Assembly: GCF_016722765.1 (NCBI RefSeq)
Contig: NZ_JAEQND010000015.1
Coordinates: 62,001 to 126,000 of the forward strand
DNA: 64,000 bases
DNA from: Ramlibacter alkalitolerans
GTDB lineage: Bacteria > Pseudomonadota > Gammaproteobacteria > Burkholderiales > Burkholderiaceae_C
Direction: 5' to 3'
Position 1 is the stretch's first letter, and every line of letters begins with the position of its first letter. Below the pieces are notes generated by a model that was given only the letters and a program-made list of their open reading frames with translations, was not told where the DNA came from and did no database searches. Made by a program: the position numbers and the translations under genes. This document shows, in pieces, positions 46,489 to 57,147 of the stretch.

Positions 46489-47490
46489 CTAGAACGTTTC
46501 GGTATCCACCTCGCGGTTCGCCTGTTCGCCGTAGCGGTTGCCGCTCACGGTCTTCTCGTTGACCAGTGCCTCCAGCCGGCGGATGAGGTCGACCTCCAGC
46601 CGGACGTCGGCCGCGGCCAGGTCTTCCTTCAGGTGCTCCACGTTCGTGGTGCCCGGAATGGGGATGACGTCCTCGCCGCGGTGCAGCAGCCAGGCGAGCG
46701 CGAGCTGCGCGGGCGTGCAGCCCGCCTCGCGCGCGAGTTCCCGGTACGCGGGCAGCAGCTTCAGGTTGCGCGCGTGGTGCTCCGCATCGAAGCGCGGCAT
46801 GGTCCGGCGGATGTCCTTCGCCTCCAGGGTACTCACGTCGGGCACCGCATCGCACAGGAAGCCGCGCGCGACGGGACTGAACGCCACCAGCGCGACGCCC
46901 AGTTCGCGGCAGGCAGCGCGCATCGCGATCTCGGGATTGCGCGTCCACAGCGAGTACTCGTTCTGCACCGCCGTGACCGGATGCACGGCATGGGCGCGCC
47001 GCAAGGTCGCGGCCGACACCTCCGACAGGCCGATGGTGCGGACCTTGCCTTCTTCCACCAGGCGGCTCATCGCGCCCACGCTGTCCTCGACCGGGACCTT
47101 CTTGTCCCACCGGTGCAGGTAGTACAGATCGATCACGTCGGTCTGCAGGCGCCGCAGGCTGTCCTCGCAGTTGCGGCGGATCGTTCCGGGGCGGCCGTCG
47201 ATCACGCGCTTGAGCACGCCGTTCTCGTCCGGCACGCCGGCCAGCCCGCCCTTGCTGCAAAGGGTGATCCGGCTGCGGTGCGGCTTCAGCACGCGGCCCA
47301 CCAGTTCCTCGTTCTTCCCGAAGCCGTACAGGGCCGCCGTGTCGAACAGCGTCACGCCTTGCTCGATCGCGGCGCGCAGCACGCGCTCGCCCTGCTCCGG
47401 CGGCGGAGGCACGCCGTACGCATGGCTGAGGTTCATGCAGCCAAGGCCGATGGCCGTGACGCTGAAGGGACCCAAGTGGCGGTTCTGCAT
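46489..47490 (-). CDS. Aldo/keto reductase
   Basis: A 333-residue TIM-barrel oxidoreductase of the AKR superfamily (YajO/Tas-like). The catalytic tetrad is visible: Asp and Tyr in LFDTAALYG, Lys in CSKGG, and His in YYLHRWD. NADPH binding is suggested by IPIPGTTNVEHLKEDLAA near the end. It reduces aldehydes or ketones; the substrate is unknown. It lies 122 bases after the ABC binding-protein gene start region and appears to be a separate unit. Confidence 0.9.
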   Translation of the reverse strand: MQNRHLGPFSVTAIGLGCMNLSHAYGVPPPPEQGERVLRAAIEQGVTLFDTAALYGFGKNEELVGRVLKPHRSRITLCSKGGLAGVPDENGVLKRVIDGRPGTIRRNCEDSLRRLQTDVIDLYYLHRWDKKVPVEDSVGAMSRLVEEGKVRTIGLSEVSAATLRRAHAVHPVTAVQNEYSLWTRNPEIAMRAACRELGVALVAFSPVARGFLCDAVPDVSTLEAKDIRRTMPRFDAEHHARNLKLLPAYRELAREAGCTPAQLALAWLLHRGEDVIPIPGTTNVEHLKEDLAAADVRLEVDLIRRLEALVNEKTVSGNRYGEQANREVDTETF

Positions 47491-47537
47491 GGCGCGAGAG
47501 CTTAGCGCAGCCCAGGCGCTCGCGTGCCGCAGACGCC

Positions 47538-47981
47538 TTACTTCGCGAACAGGCGCGTGATGTCGGCGAAGGCCTTGATCTCGATGGCGTTGCCCGACGG
47601 GTCGAGGAAGAACATCGTGGCCTGCTCGCCGGGCTGGCCCTGGAAGCGCAGGTAGGGCTCGATGATGAATTCGATGCCCTGGCTCTTCAGCCGCTCGGCC
47701 AGCGCGTCGAATTCAGCCATCGGCAGCACGATGCCGAAGTGGCGCACCGGCACGCCGTGGCCGTCCACCGCGTTGCGCTGCGCGGTGCCGGTCTCCGACG
47801 GCGCCAGGTGGGCCACGATCTGGTGCCCGTAGAAGTTGAAGTCGATCCACTCCTCGGAGCTGCGTCCTTCGGGGCAGCCCAGCGTCCCGCCGTAGAACCG
47901 GCGCGCGGCGGCCAGGTCGTGCACCGGAAAGGCGAGGTGGAAGGGCGACATCGGGGCCGGATTGGTGGCGGGTGCTTGCAT
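47538..47981 (-). CDS. VOC-family (glyoxalase/dioxygenase superfamily) protein
   Basis: A 147-residue vicinal-oxygen-chelate protein with paired beta-alpha-beta-beta-beta modules. [21 protein letters not shown] opens the first; [21 protein letters not shown] and [15 protein letters not shown] complete the second, where the last Glu is the usual metal ligand. The reaction is not predictable. Start at 47981, or at MSPFHLAF (47951). It lies 47 bases upstream of the aldo/keto reductase, and the two may be co-transcribed. Confidence 0.87.
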   Translation of the reverse strand: MQAPATNPAPMSPFHLAFPVHDLAAARRFYGGTLGCPEGRSSEEWIDFNFYGHQIVAHLAPSETGTAQRNAVDGHGVPVRHFGIVLPMAEFDALAERLKSQGIEFIIEPYLRFQGQPGEQATMFFLDPSGNAIEIKAFADITRLFAK

Positions 47982-48087
47982 GGCTGAATGCGGGGTACTG
48001 CGAAAACGGGAAGCTTAGCGCACGCGGCCCCCGGCGCCGTGGCCCTGGGGTATGTTCGACGGCCATGCCGCCGCGCGCAGTCACCGC

Positions 48088-48483
48088 TCAATCCTCCACC
48101 TTGCGCCGCCCCGCCTTCACCTCAGCCCGGATCGCCTTGCCTTCCAGCCGCCGCTGCTTGGAGCCATAGGTCGGCTTGGTCGGCCGGCGGATCTCCGGGA
48201 CCACCGCAGCTTCTGCGACGATCTCCTCGAGCCGCTGCAGCGCCAGCGCCTTGTTCTGGTCCTGGCTGCGCGTGGTCTGCGCCTTGAGCACCAGCACGCC
48301 GTCCTTGTTGACGCGCCGCCCCGGCAGCCCCAGCAGCCTTTCCTTCACGTGCGGCGGCAGCGAGGACGCGCGGATGTCGAAGCGCAGTTGCACGGCGCTG
48401 GACACCTTGTTGACGTTCTGCCCGCCCGGGCCCTGCGCGCGCATGGCCTCGAACACGACTTCGTCTTCGCGCACCAGCGGCAT
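48088..48483 (-). CDS. arfB: Alternative ribosome-rescue factor ArfB (YaeJ)
   Basis: A 131-residue peptidyl-tRNA hydrolase that rescues ribosomes stalled on non-stop mRNA. The catalytic GGQ motif is in RAQGPGGQNVNKVSSAVQLR, and a basic tail (KQRRLEGKAIRAEVKAGRRK) enters the empty mRNA channel. It starts 8 bases after the dbpA stop; the AAGGA that may serve it lies inside the last codons of dbpA, so translation is probably coupled. Confidence 0.93.
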   Translation of the reverse strand: MPLVREDEVVFEAMRAQGPGGQNVNKVSSAVQLRFDIRASSLPPHVKERLLGLPGRRVNKDGVLVLKAQTTRSQDQNKALALQRLEEIVAEAAVVPEIRRPTKPTYGSKQRRLEGKAIRAEVKAGRRKVED

Positions 48484-48491
48484 CGCCAAGC

Positions 48492-49886
48492 TCAATCCTT
48501 CAGCAGGCGTGCCTTCACGCCACGCCCCTTGATGCGGCCCTGGTTCAGGCGATCCACGGCCTCCCTGGCGATGCCGCGCTCCACGGCCACATAGGTGGCG
48601 AAGTCGTTGATGTCGATCTTGCCGACCTGCTCGCGCGTGTAGCCCAGGTCCGCGGTGAGCGCGCCCAGCACGTCGCCGGGGCGGATCTTCTCCTTGCGGC
48701 CGCCCTGGATGTGGATGGTGGCCATGGGCGGCAGCAGGCGCTCGCCGCGCGCGGGCGTCAACTCCGCGAGCCGGTGCCACTGCGATTCGCGCCCCTGCAA
48801 CTGCTCGATGCGCCCCACCGCCCCCATCTCGTCCAGGCTGGCGAGGCTGAGCGCCAGGCCGGTCTCGCCGGCGCGCCCCGTGCGGCCGATGCGGTGCACG
48901 TGCACCTCGGCGTCGGGCGTCACGTCGACGTTGATCACCGCGGCGAGGCCCGCCACGTCCAGCCCCCGCGCGGCCACGTCGGTGGCGACCAGCACCGAGC
49001 AGCTGCCGTTGGCGAAGCGCACCAGCACCTGGTCGCGATCGCGCTGCTCCAGGTCGCCGTGCAGCGCCAGGGCGCTGTAGCCCTGCGCCTGCAGCAGTTC
49101 CACCAGCTCGCGGCAGCGGGCGCGGGTGTTGCAGAAGGCGAGCGTGCTGGCGGGCCGGAAGTGATCCAGCAGGCGTGCAACGGCCGGGAGCCGCTCGGGC
49201 TCGGCCACCTCGTACCAGCGCTGCACGATCTGCTCGCTGGCGTGCTGTGCCTCCACCTGCACCGTCACCGGATCGCGCAGGAAACGCGCCGCCAGCTGCG
49301 CGATGCCTTCGGGATAGGTGGCCGAGAACAGCAGCGTCTGCCGCTGCGACGGGCATTGCCGCGCCACCTTGGCGATGTCGTCGACGAAGCCCATGTCGAG
49401 CATCCGGTCCGCTTCGTCGAGCACCAGGGTGCTGAGGGCCTCGAGCTGCAGGTTGCCGCGATCGAGGTGATCGAGCACGCGACCCGGCGTGCCCACGACG
49501 ATGTGCGCGCCATGCTCCAGGCTGGTGGTCTGGCCGCGCAGCGGCACGCCGCCGGACAGCGTGACCACCTTGATGTTGTCCTCGGCCCGCGCGAGGCGGC
49601 GGATCTCGGTGGTGACCTGGTCGGCCAGCTCACGGGTGGGGCACAGCACCAGCGCCTGCACCGCGAAGCGCCGCGGGTTGAGGTTGGCCAGCAGCGCCAG
49701 CGCGAAGGCCGCCGTCTTGCCGCTGCCGGTCTTGGCCTGGGCGATCAGGTCCTTGCCCAGCAGCGCCGGCGGGAGGCTGGCTGCCTGGATCGCCGTCATC
49801 TCCGCATAGCCGAGCCGTTGCAGGTTCTCGAGCGTGGACGGGGCAAGCGGGAGCGTGTCGAAGCTCTTCGGAGGGGTAGCGGCCAT
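48492..49886 (-). CDS. dbpA: ATP-dependent RNA helicase DbpA
   Basis: A 464-residue DEAD-box helicase. Motifs in order are AKTGSGKT (I), PTRELA (Ia), TPGR (Ib), LDEADRMLD (II), FSATYP (III), VATDVAARGLDV (V) and HRIGRTGRAG (VI). The C-terminal domain (about 390-464, with IHIQGGRKEKIRPGDVLGAL) is the DbpA-specific RNA-binding domain that recognises hairpin 92 of 23S rRNA during 50S assembly. ATG 49886 gives MAATPPKSFDTLPL; an upstream start would add 16 unlikely residues. It heads a two-gene unit with arfB. Confidence 0.93.
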   Translation of the reverse strand: MAATPPKSFDTLPLAPSTLENLQRLGYAEMTAIQAASLPPALLGKDLIAQAKTGSGKTAAFALALLANLNPRRFAVQALVLCPTRELADQVTTEIRRLARAEDNIKVVTLSGGVPLRGQTTSLEHGAHIVVGTPGRVLDHLDRGNLQLEALSTLVLDEADRMLDMGFVDDIAKVARQCPSQRQTLLFSATYPEGIAQLAARFLRDPVTVQVEAQHASEQIVQRWYEVAEPERLPAVARLLDHFRPASTLAFCNTRARCRELVELLQAQGYSALALHGDLEQRDRDQVLVRFANGSCSVLVATDVAARGLDVAGLAAVINVDVTPDAEVHVHRIGRTGRAGETGLALSLASLDEMGAVGRIEQLQGRESQWHRLAELTPARGERLLPPMATIHIQGGRKEKIRPGDVLGALTADLGYTREQVGKIDINDFATYVAVERGIAREAVDRLNQGRIKGRGVKARLLKD

Positions 49887-49920
49887 GCGCCGATCATTCC
49901 ACAGCCGCTGCCGAGGGTGC

Positions 49921-49935
49921 ATTGCGGGCCGCAAT
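49921..49935. promoter_or_regulatory. Inverted repeat between dbpA and the transglycosylase-like gene
   Basis: ATTGCGG-G-CCGCAAT is a perfect 7-1-7 inverted repeat, 35 bases upstream of dbpA and 91 bases upstream of the divergent gene. It could be an operator; no regulator is recognised. Confidence 0.35.
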
Positions 49936-50025
49936 CGGCAATTCGTCCTCGCTCAGCTTCGAACTCGTGCCCGTGGACACGGTCTATCAGAGCCCTCTTA
50001 CACAAGCAACCCGCTAGACGACTAC

Positions 50026-50718
50026 ATGCAAAGCTCGAAGACCGCCTCCACCGCCCGCACTGCCGCTCTCATCGCCTTCCTGGGTGCCGCGAGCCTGTCG
50101 AGCCACGCGGCGCCTTCGGGCCACAAGCACCCGACGGCCTCCCCTGCCGCCGCCAGGCACGCGCACCACCCGGCGAAGATCCGCTGGGTGCCGGTGCGCC
50201 ACGGCGCCAAGACCCTGCGCACGCCCGATGCCGGCTCGCGCATCGCGCTCGCCCGTTCGGCCGCGCAAAATGCCGGGCTTGCCAGCGTGGGCCTGTCCTA
50301 CCAGGACGTCTACGGCGTCATCGAGGCCGAAACCTCCTGGGTGCCGCGCGACGGCATGGGGCGCAACGGCGTCACCAGCATGGGCCTGGCGCAGTTCGAA
50401 CCGACGACCGCCAAGGGCCTGGGCCTGAAGGACGCCAACGACCCGGTGCAGGCGGTGCATGCCGCGGCGGTGTACATGAAGCAGGGCGCCGAATGGGCCG
50501 CGCACAAGATCGCGCACCTGAAGCTTTCGCCCCAGCAGTACGCGGCCAAGCTGCGCGAAGGCGTCTCCGTCTACTACAACCTCTCGGTGCGCGGCCGCAA
50601 CAAGTGGGACGGCTTCAACACCGCGCAGCTTCCCGTCGAGACCCAGCGGCACATCCGCAACGTGCGCAGCGGCGCGCAGGAAGCACTGGAGCTGGCCGCG
50701 AAGGTGGCGGCAGCCTGA
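50026..50718 (+). CDS. Secreted lytic transglycosylase (SLT) domain protein
   Basis: A 230-residue secreted protein; the signal peptide ends near SSHAAP, followed by a His/Ala-rich linker. The SLT domain (about 85-165) has the catalytic glutamate in YGVIEAETSWVP, then MGRNGVTSMGLAQFEPTTAKGLG, corresponding to the ES...GLMQ motifs of family 1 transglycosylases. It would cleave peptidoglycan glycan strands in the periplasm. No clear Shine-Dalgarno precedes ATG 50026. No secretion-system genes are nearby. Confidence 0.82.
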   Translation: MQSSKTASTARTAALIAFLGAASLSSHAAPSGHKHPTASPAAARHAHHPAKIRWVPVRHGAKTLRTPDAGSRIALARSAAQNAGLASVGLSYQDVYGVIEAETSWVPRDGMGRNGVTSMGLAQFEPTTAKGLGLKDANDPVQAVHAAAVYMKQGAEWAAHKIAHLKLSPQQYAAKLREGVSVYYNLSVRGRNKWDGFNTAQLPVETQRHIRNVRSGAQEALELAAKVAAA

Positions 50719-50817
50719 CGGGCCGCCTCGCGCCTGCACGAGGCGCAGTCGCTCGAAGACCCCTTGCCGGCGGCGCCTCGCGCCATGCCCCATACTGTGC
50801 TTTTATCAGGGGGCTCC

Positions 50818-51057
50818 ATGAGCAAGGAATGGATGGACACCGTCGCCGCTGCAGAAGCCGCCGCAGAGAAGAGGCAAGCCGCGGAAGAAACGGCGCAGGA
50901 GCGCTTCCGCGCCGCACGGGCCCGCTGCGAAGCCGCCGGCCGCGGCGAGCAGGTCACCGAGACGCCCGAATTCCAGGAATGGATCGCCGCGCGTCACGCC
51001 TCGGACGAGGCCTGGGGTGCCTGGGCCATGGCGATGGACGCCAAGCCGGCCTCCTGA
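50818..51057 (+). CDS. Small hypothetical helical protein (79 residues)
   Basis: I do not recognise this gene. It encodes a 79-residue soluble protein whose first half is a charged Ala/Glu/Arg helix likely to form a coiled coil (TVAAAEAAAEKRQAAEETAQ), and whose second half is richer in Trp and Ala (DEAWGAWAMAMD). A CAGGGGG stretch lies about 7 bases before ATG 50818. Codon use matches its neighbours, with strong third-position GC. It stands alone between the transglycosylase-like gene and another small gene. Confidence 0.6.
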   Translation: MSKEWMDTVAAAEAAAEKRQAAEETAQERFRAARARCEAAGRGEQVTETPEFQEWIAARHASDEAWGAWAMAMDAKPAS

Positions 51058-51244
51058 GCGCAGATCTCGAATCTTCCCGCGCCCGCCCGGTATCCACGTT
51101 TCCCTCGTGCAAAGTCCCGGCTCTGCAGCGCTGCGGCGGGAGTAGAGTGTTCCTTGATTCCTGGCCGGCTCTCCTCGTGCCCCTAGTCGGCTGAAGCGCG
51201 CTCGCAGCTCCACAGGTCCAGTGCTCGCACCCAGGAGATGTTCA

Positions 51245-51424
51245 ATGCGCGACACCGTTCCGCCCCCCAACCCCCAGGCGAAGGCCGCCAAGGCCAGCCG
51301 GCCGCTCGTGCAGGTGCCGGGACGCCGGTCCGGCGAAGGCTCCGACTCCGTGCTCCAGCACCTCATGCACGATCGCGCCTGCAACCCCGACAAGGGCGGG
51401 CCGCGGAACGACCGGCCGGCGTAA
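51245..51424 (+). CDS. Small hypothetical basic protein (59 residues)
   Basis: I do not recognise this gene. An AGGAGA at 51233-51238, 6 bases before ATG 51245, is a strong ribosome-binding site and the main support. The protein is basic and probably disordered at the start (PPPNPQAKAAKASRP), with a more structured SDSVLQHLMHDRACNP centre and a Gly/Arg/Pro tail. The 187 bases upstream contain no other gene that I can support. It converges on ligC with a 30-base gap. Confidence 0.5.
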   Translation: MRDTVPPPNPQAKAAKASRPLVQVPGRRSGEGSDSVLQHLMHDRACNPDKGGPRNDRPA

Positions 51425-51454
51425 GGGGGCCGCCGTGGCCGCCCGGGCCGCTTG

Positions 51455-53667
<2,213 letters not shown>

Positions 53668-55368
53668 TCACTGCGCGCAGGCGAAGCTGCCTGCCTTGTC
53701 CATGTCGCCGCCGCGGTAGTGCGGGAACTGCGGCCACTCGCACAGCGGCCGGCTGCGCGTCACCTTGAATGGCGGCCGCACATCCTGTTCGACCAGCACC
53801 AGGCCGGCGGGAGCGCGACCCTGCTCGACCCACGCGACCAGCGCCGGAAAGATGTCGGCGTTGCCCGGAGCGCCGGTGCCCACGTGGTCCACGTTGGGTG
53901 CCGTATAGAGCTTGAAGAACCGGTCGGCCGTGGCGCGGCCCAGGCGCTGCACCACCGCCTCGTGGTAGGCGATGCCCGCATAAGGGCTCTGCGCGTAGTC
54001 GCCGAGGTTTTCCAGCAGGATCAGCTTGCCGCCGTGGGCCTGGAACGCGGACAGGTCGGGGTTGGTGGCGTCCATCAGCGCCGACACTGCGCGCACCCGC
54101 GCCGCATGGTCGGCTGCCTTGTAGCTGCGCACGTCCGCATGGGGGTCGCGGGCGTAGAAGTACTGGATCGCGCCCGCGCCGAAGCTCCAGGCGATGCCGT
54201 TGGCAGGCACCGGCGGAATGTCGGGGCTGCGGCTGCCGGTCCACCAGGCTTCCCAGCCGCCGGCCGAACCGCCCGCGTGCGTGGCTTCGCCGCTGGGTCC
54301 GCGGCCCGGATAGCTGCGCAAGCCGTTGGCGAGTTCGACGCCGAGGTCCAGGCGCGCATGCAGCGTCTGCACGGCGCGGATCTGCGCGTCGGTGAGGCAG
54401 TTGGCGGCTGCCTTGCCGGCGCAGCGCAGCTTCGTCACGTCGAAGCGGCTGCGGCAGCCCACCGGGTCCGACACGATGCCGTCGGCCGCGCCATCGGCGG
54501 CGTCGCACGCCGCCAGCACGGCGTCGTGGACCAGCTGCACGTGCTCGTGGTTCATCCAGCCGCCGTTCAGGAGCGCCAGTCCGTCGCGCAGCCCGGCGTG
54601 CTGCAGGCCGGTCCACTCGATGACGGGCACGCGGCTGAAGATGCCGTCGAAATCGGCCGGATAGCGCTGCGCCATGGCGAGGCCTTCGCGCCCGCCTTCG
54701 GAGCTGCCGACGAAGTACATCTTCTCCGGCGCGCGGCCGTACACCGTCTTCATGATGGAGACCGCGACATCGCGCACCTTCTTGTACGAGGCATGGGCGA
54801 AGTTCACCAGCGCCTCGTCGTTCAGGGCGAAGGCCTGGGGCGGACTGCGCAGGATGACGTGCTGGTGGCCCGAGTCCGTTCCGTAGGTCACGTAACCCTG
54901 CGCCAGCGGCGGCGGCTGGTCGAAGGGCTGCGCCGGCAGCAGCAGTTCGCCGGAGACGATCGTTCCGTTGAAGCCGCCGCCGCCGTACTGGACCGAGCGG
55001 CCGTTCCACTGCAGCGGCAGGTTGACCTGGAACAGGATGTCGGGCGCCTGCGCATTGAGCGGGGAGATGCGGCCCTCCACCTTGCAGTGCCGCGGCAGCG
55101 CCGGCCGCACGGCCGCCGCCGGGCTCGACGCGCGGTCGGCGACGGCGAGCCGGGAGGCCTCCTCGGGCACGGCGCCGGTGATCCTCGCGGCGCCACTGGG
55201 GATGCCGATCTCCGACGCCGGAATCGTCCTTCCGAGCAGGCGCGAGCAGTTGGCGATCAGGTCCGCCGCGATGGCGGCAGCGCTGGCCGCTGGGGCCGAG
55301 GTCGGGGCCGGCGCCGTCGCGCAGCCGGCCAGCAGGCACGCGAGGAGCAGGCCAAGGAGCTTCTTCAT
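53668..55368 (-). CDS. Tannase/feruloyl esterase-family lipoprotein
   Basis: A 566-residue serine esterase of the tannase family. The signal ends in the lipobox LLAGC (Cys16), so it should be anchored to the cell envelope. The catalytic serine is in FVGSSEGGREG (about residue 220), and a calcium-loop-like acidic stretch DAADGAADGIVSDPVGC follows near 290. The catalytic histidine is in NVDHVGTGAPGN (about 500). The family hydrolyses galloyl or feruloyl esters. It lies between ligI and ligA with gaps of 0 and 16 bases, so it is part of the operon and probably supplies gallate or protocatechuate-type acids from esters. Confidence 0.88.
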   Translation of the reverse strand: MKKLLGLLLACLLAGCATAPAPTSAPAASAAAIAADLIANCSRLLGRTIPASEIGIPSGAARITGAVPEEASRLAVADRASSPAAAVRPALPRHCKVEGRISPLNAQAPDILFQVNLPLQWNGRSVQYGGGGFNGTIVSGELLLPAQPFDQPPPLAQGYVTYGTDSGHQHVILRSPPQAFALNDEALVNFAHASYKKVRDVAVSIMKTVYGRAPEKMYFVGSSEGGREGLAMAQRYPADFDGIFSRVPVIEWTGLQHAGLRDGLALLNGGWMNHEHVQLVHDAVLAACDAADGAADGIVSDPVGCRSRFDVTKLRCAGKAAANCLTDAQIRAVQTLHARLDLGVELANGLRSYPGRGPSGEATHAGGSAGGWEAWWTGSRSPDIPPVPANGIAWSFGAGAIQYFYARDPHADVRSYKAADHAARVRAVSALMDATNPDLSAFQAHGGKLILLENLGDYAQSPYAGIAYHEAVVQRLGRATADRFFKLYTAPNVDHVGTGAPGNADIFPALVAWVEQGRAPAGLVLVEQDVRPPFKVTRSRPLCEWPQFPHYRGGDMDKAGSFACAQ

Positions 55369-56310
55369 TCAGCCTCCTTCGATCTCGTCGGGCCAGTACA
55401 GCCGGTTGGGGTTCTCGACCAGCAGCTTGCGCTGCAGCTCCGGCGTGACGGCGATGTGCGGGATGAAGTCCACCAGCAGGCCGTCGTCGGGCATGTGGTT
55501 CTTCAGGTTCGGGTGCGGCCAGTCGGTTCCCCACAGGACGCGGTCGGGGAAGGACTCGACCACCTTGCGGGCGAAGGGCACCACGTCGCGGTAGGCGTTG
55601 CGTTCGCCGTCCAGCGCCGGCGGACCCGAGACCGACAGGCGCTCGGGGCAGCTCACCTTGCTCCAGACGTTCGGGTGCTCGCGCATGAACCTCAGGAACA
55701 GTTCGAACTCGGGGCCGTCGACCGGCTTGCTCACGTCCGGCCGGCCCATGTGGTCCACCACCACCGTGGTCGGCAGGCTGGTGAAGAAGTCCCACAGCTC
55801 GGGCAGGTCCACCGCCTCGAAATAGATCACCACGTGCCAGCCGAGCGGCGCGATGCGGGCGGCGATCTCCAGCAGTTCGTCCTTGGGCGTGAAGTCCACC
55901 AGCCGCTTGACGAAGTTGAAGCGCACGCCGCGGACCCCGGCGCGGTGCATGTCCTGCAGTTCCTGGTCGGTCACGCTGCGGCGGACCGTCGCCACGCCGC
56001 GCGCGCGGTCGTCCGAATGTTCCAGGGCATCGAGCAGCGCGCGGTTGTCGGCGCCGTGGCAGGTCGCCTGGACGATCACGTTGCGGGTGAAGCCCAGGTG
56101 GTCGCGCAGCGCGAACAGCTGCTCCCTGCTGGCGTCGCACGGCGTGTACTTGCGCTCGGGGGCGTAGGGGAAGCGGGCGCCGGGGCCGAACACGTGGCAG
56201 TGCGCGTCGACGCTGTCGGGGGGCAGGACGAACTGCGGCTTGCTCGGGCCGGCGTACCAGTCCAGCCAGCCAGGTGTCTTCTCGAAGGGGCCCGTGGTGG
56301 GTTTGCTCAT
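55369..56310 (-). CDS. ligI: 2-pyrone-4,6-dicarboxylate hydrolase
   Basis: A 313-residue amidohydrolase-superfamily lactonase matching LigI/PmdD, which opens 2-pyrone-4,6-dicarboxylate to 4-oxalomesaconate. Motifs include VDAHCHVFGPGARFPYAPER (about residue 35), HGADNRALLDAL, GVRGVRFNFVKRL, VVVDHMGRPD and WGTDWPHPNLKNHMPDDG with the catalytic aspartate. It starts 4 bases after ligK and abuts the tannase-like gene. Confidence 0.94.
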   Translation of the reverse strand: MSKPTTGPFEKTPGWLDWYAGPSKPQFVLPPDSVDAHCHVFGPGARFPYAPERKYTPCDASREQLFALRDHLGFTRNVIVQATCHGADNRALLDALEHSDDRARGVATVRRSVTDQELQDMHRAGVRGVRFNFVKRLVDFTPKDELLEIAARIAPLGWHVVIYFEAVDLPELWDFFTSLPTTVVVDHMGRPDVSKPVDGPEFELFLRFMREHPNVWSKVSCPERLSVSGPPALDGERNAYRDVVPFARKVVESFPDRVLWGTDWPHPNLKNHMPDDGLLVDFIPHIAVTPELQRKLLVENPNRLYWPDEIEGG

Positions 56311-56314
56311 GGTC

Positions 56315-56998
56315 TCAGTCGATGTAGCGCAGGCCGGCCTTTTCCAGCGGCTCGCGCATCTTGTACATGTCCAGCCCCAGCACGCCGGAAGCCAGCCTGG
56401 CGCGCTTCTCGCCTTCGTTGGCTTCGCGCGCCGTGGCGGCGTCGAGCACCTTCTTCGCCATCGCGGCCGGCACGCAGACCACGCCGTCGTCGTCGGCCAC
56501 GATCACGTCGCCCGGGGTCACCCAGGCGCCGGCGCACACGACGGGGATGTTCACCGAACCGAGGGTGGACTTGACCGTCCCCTTGGAGCTGATGGCCTTG
56601 CTCCAGACCGGGAAGCCCATCTGCGTGAGGGTGCGCACGTCGCGGCAGCCGGCGTCGATCACCAGGGCACGCGCGCCGCGGGCCTGGAACGAGGTGGCCA
56701 GCAGGTCGCCGAAGAAACCGTCGGTGTTGTCGGCGGTGCAGGCGGCCACGACGATGTCGCCCGGCCGGATCTGCTCCGCGACGACGTGCAGCATCCAGTT
56801 GTCGCCGGGGTGCAGCAGCACGGTGACTGCTGTGCCGGAGACCTGCGCGCCGGGGTAGATCGGGCGCATGTACGGCTTCATGAGGCCGACCCGGCCCATG
56901 GCCTCGTGCACGGTGGACGCGCCGAACTGCGCCAGCGCATCGGCCACTTCGCGCTCCGCCCGCTGGATGTTGCGGTAGACGACGCCTAGTTCATACAT
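56315..56998 (-). CDS. ligK: 4-carboxy-4-hydroxy-2-oxoadipate aldolase
   Basis: A 227-residue class II aldolase of the HMG/CHA aldolase (RraA-like) fold, matching LigK/PmdF/GalC. It splits 4-carboxy-4-hydroxy-2-oxoadipate into pyruvate and oxaloacetate with a divalent metal. Typical stretches are [15 protein letters not shown], the pyruvate-binding [13 protein letters not shown] and [14 protein letters not shown], the latter with the metal/active-site Arg-Asp. The Shine-Dalgarno GGAGAAG lies at the edge of the palindromic element upstream. Confidence 0.94.
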   Translation of the reverse strand: MYELGVVYRNIQRAEREVADALAQFGASTVHEAMGRVGLMKPYMRPIYPGAQVSGTAVTVLLHPGDNWMLHVVAEQIRPGDIVVAACTADNTDGFFGDLLATSFQARGARALVIDAGCRDVRTLTQMGFPVWSKAISSKGTVKSTLGSVNIPVVCAGAWVTPGDVIVADDDGVVCVPAAMAKKVLDAATAREANEGEKRARLASGVLGLDMYKMREPLEKAGLRYID

Positions 56999-57012
56999 GG
57001 TTTGCTTCTCCA

Positions 57013-57145
57013 GGATTCAGGACAACCAGAACGCAAAAGCCGCAAAGGTTTCGCAAAAGCCGCAAAAAGGAGGAGCAGGAAGAACCTTGATGTTCTTTTG
57101 CGGCTTTTGCGCTTCTTTTGCGGTTTTTGCGTTACCGCTTTCGGT
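57013..57145. repeat. Long A-tract palindrome, element C copy 2
   Basis: Arms AACGCAAAAGCCGCAAAGG (from 57029) and the inverse of AACGCAAAAACCGCAAAAG (ending near 57133) face each other, each followed by a second GCAAAAGCCGCAAAA unit. Homology to the copy at 30271-30399 extends out through CAGGACA. It sits inside the pathway operon between ligJ and ligK and touches the ligK ribosome-binding site. Confidence 0.78.
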
Positions 57146-57147
57146 CT

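Noticed and set aside
50725-50746. GC-rich inverted repeats after the transglycosylase-like gene as a terminator
   Set aside because: Several alternative stems are possible, but there is no T-tract on either strand.
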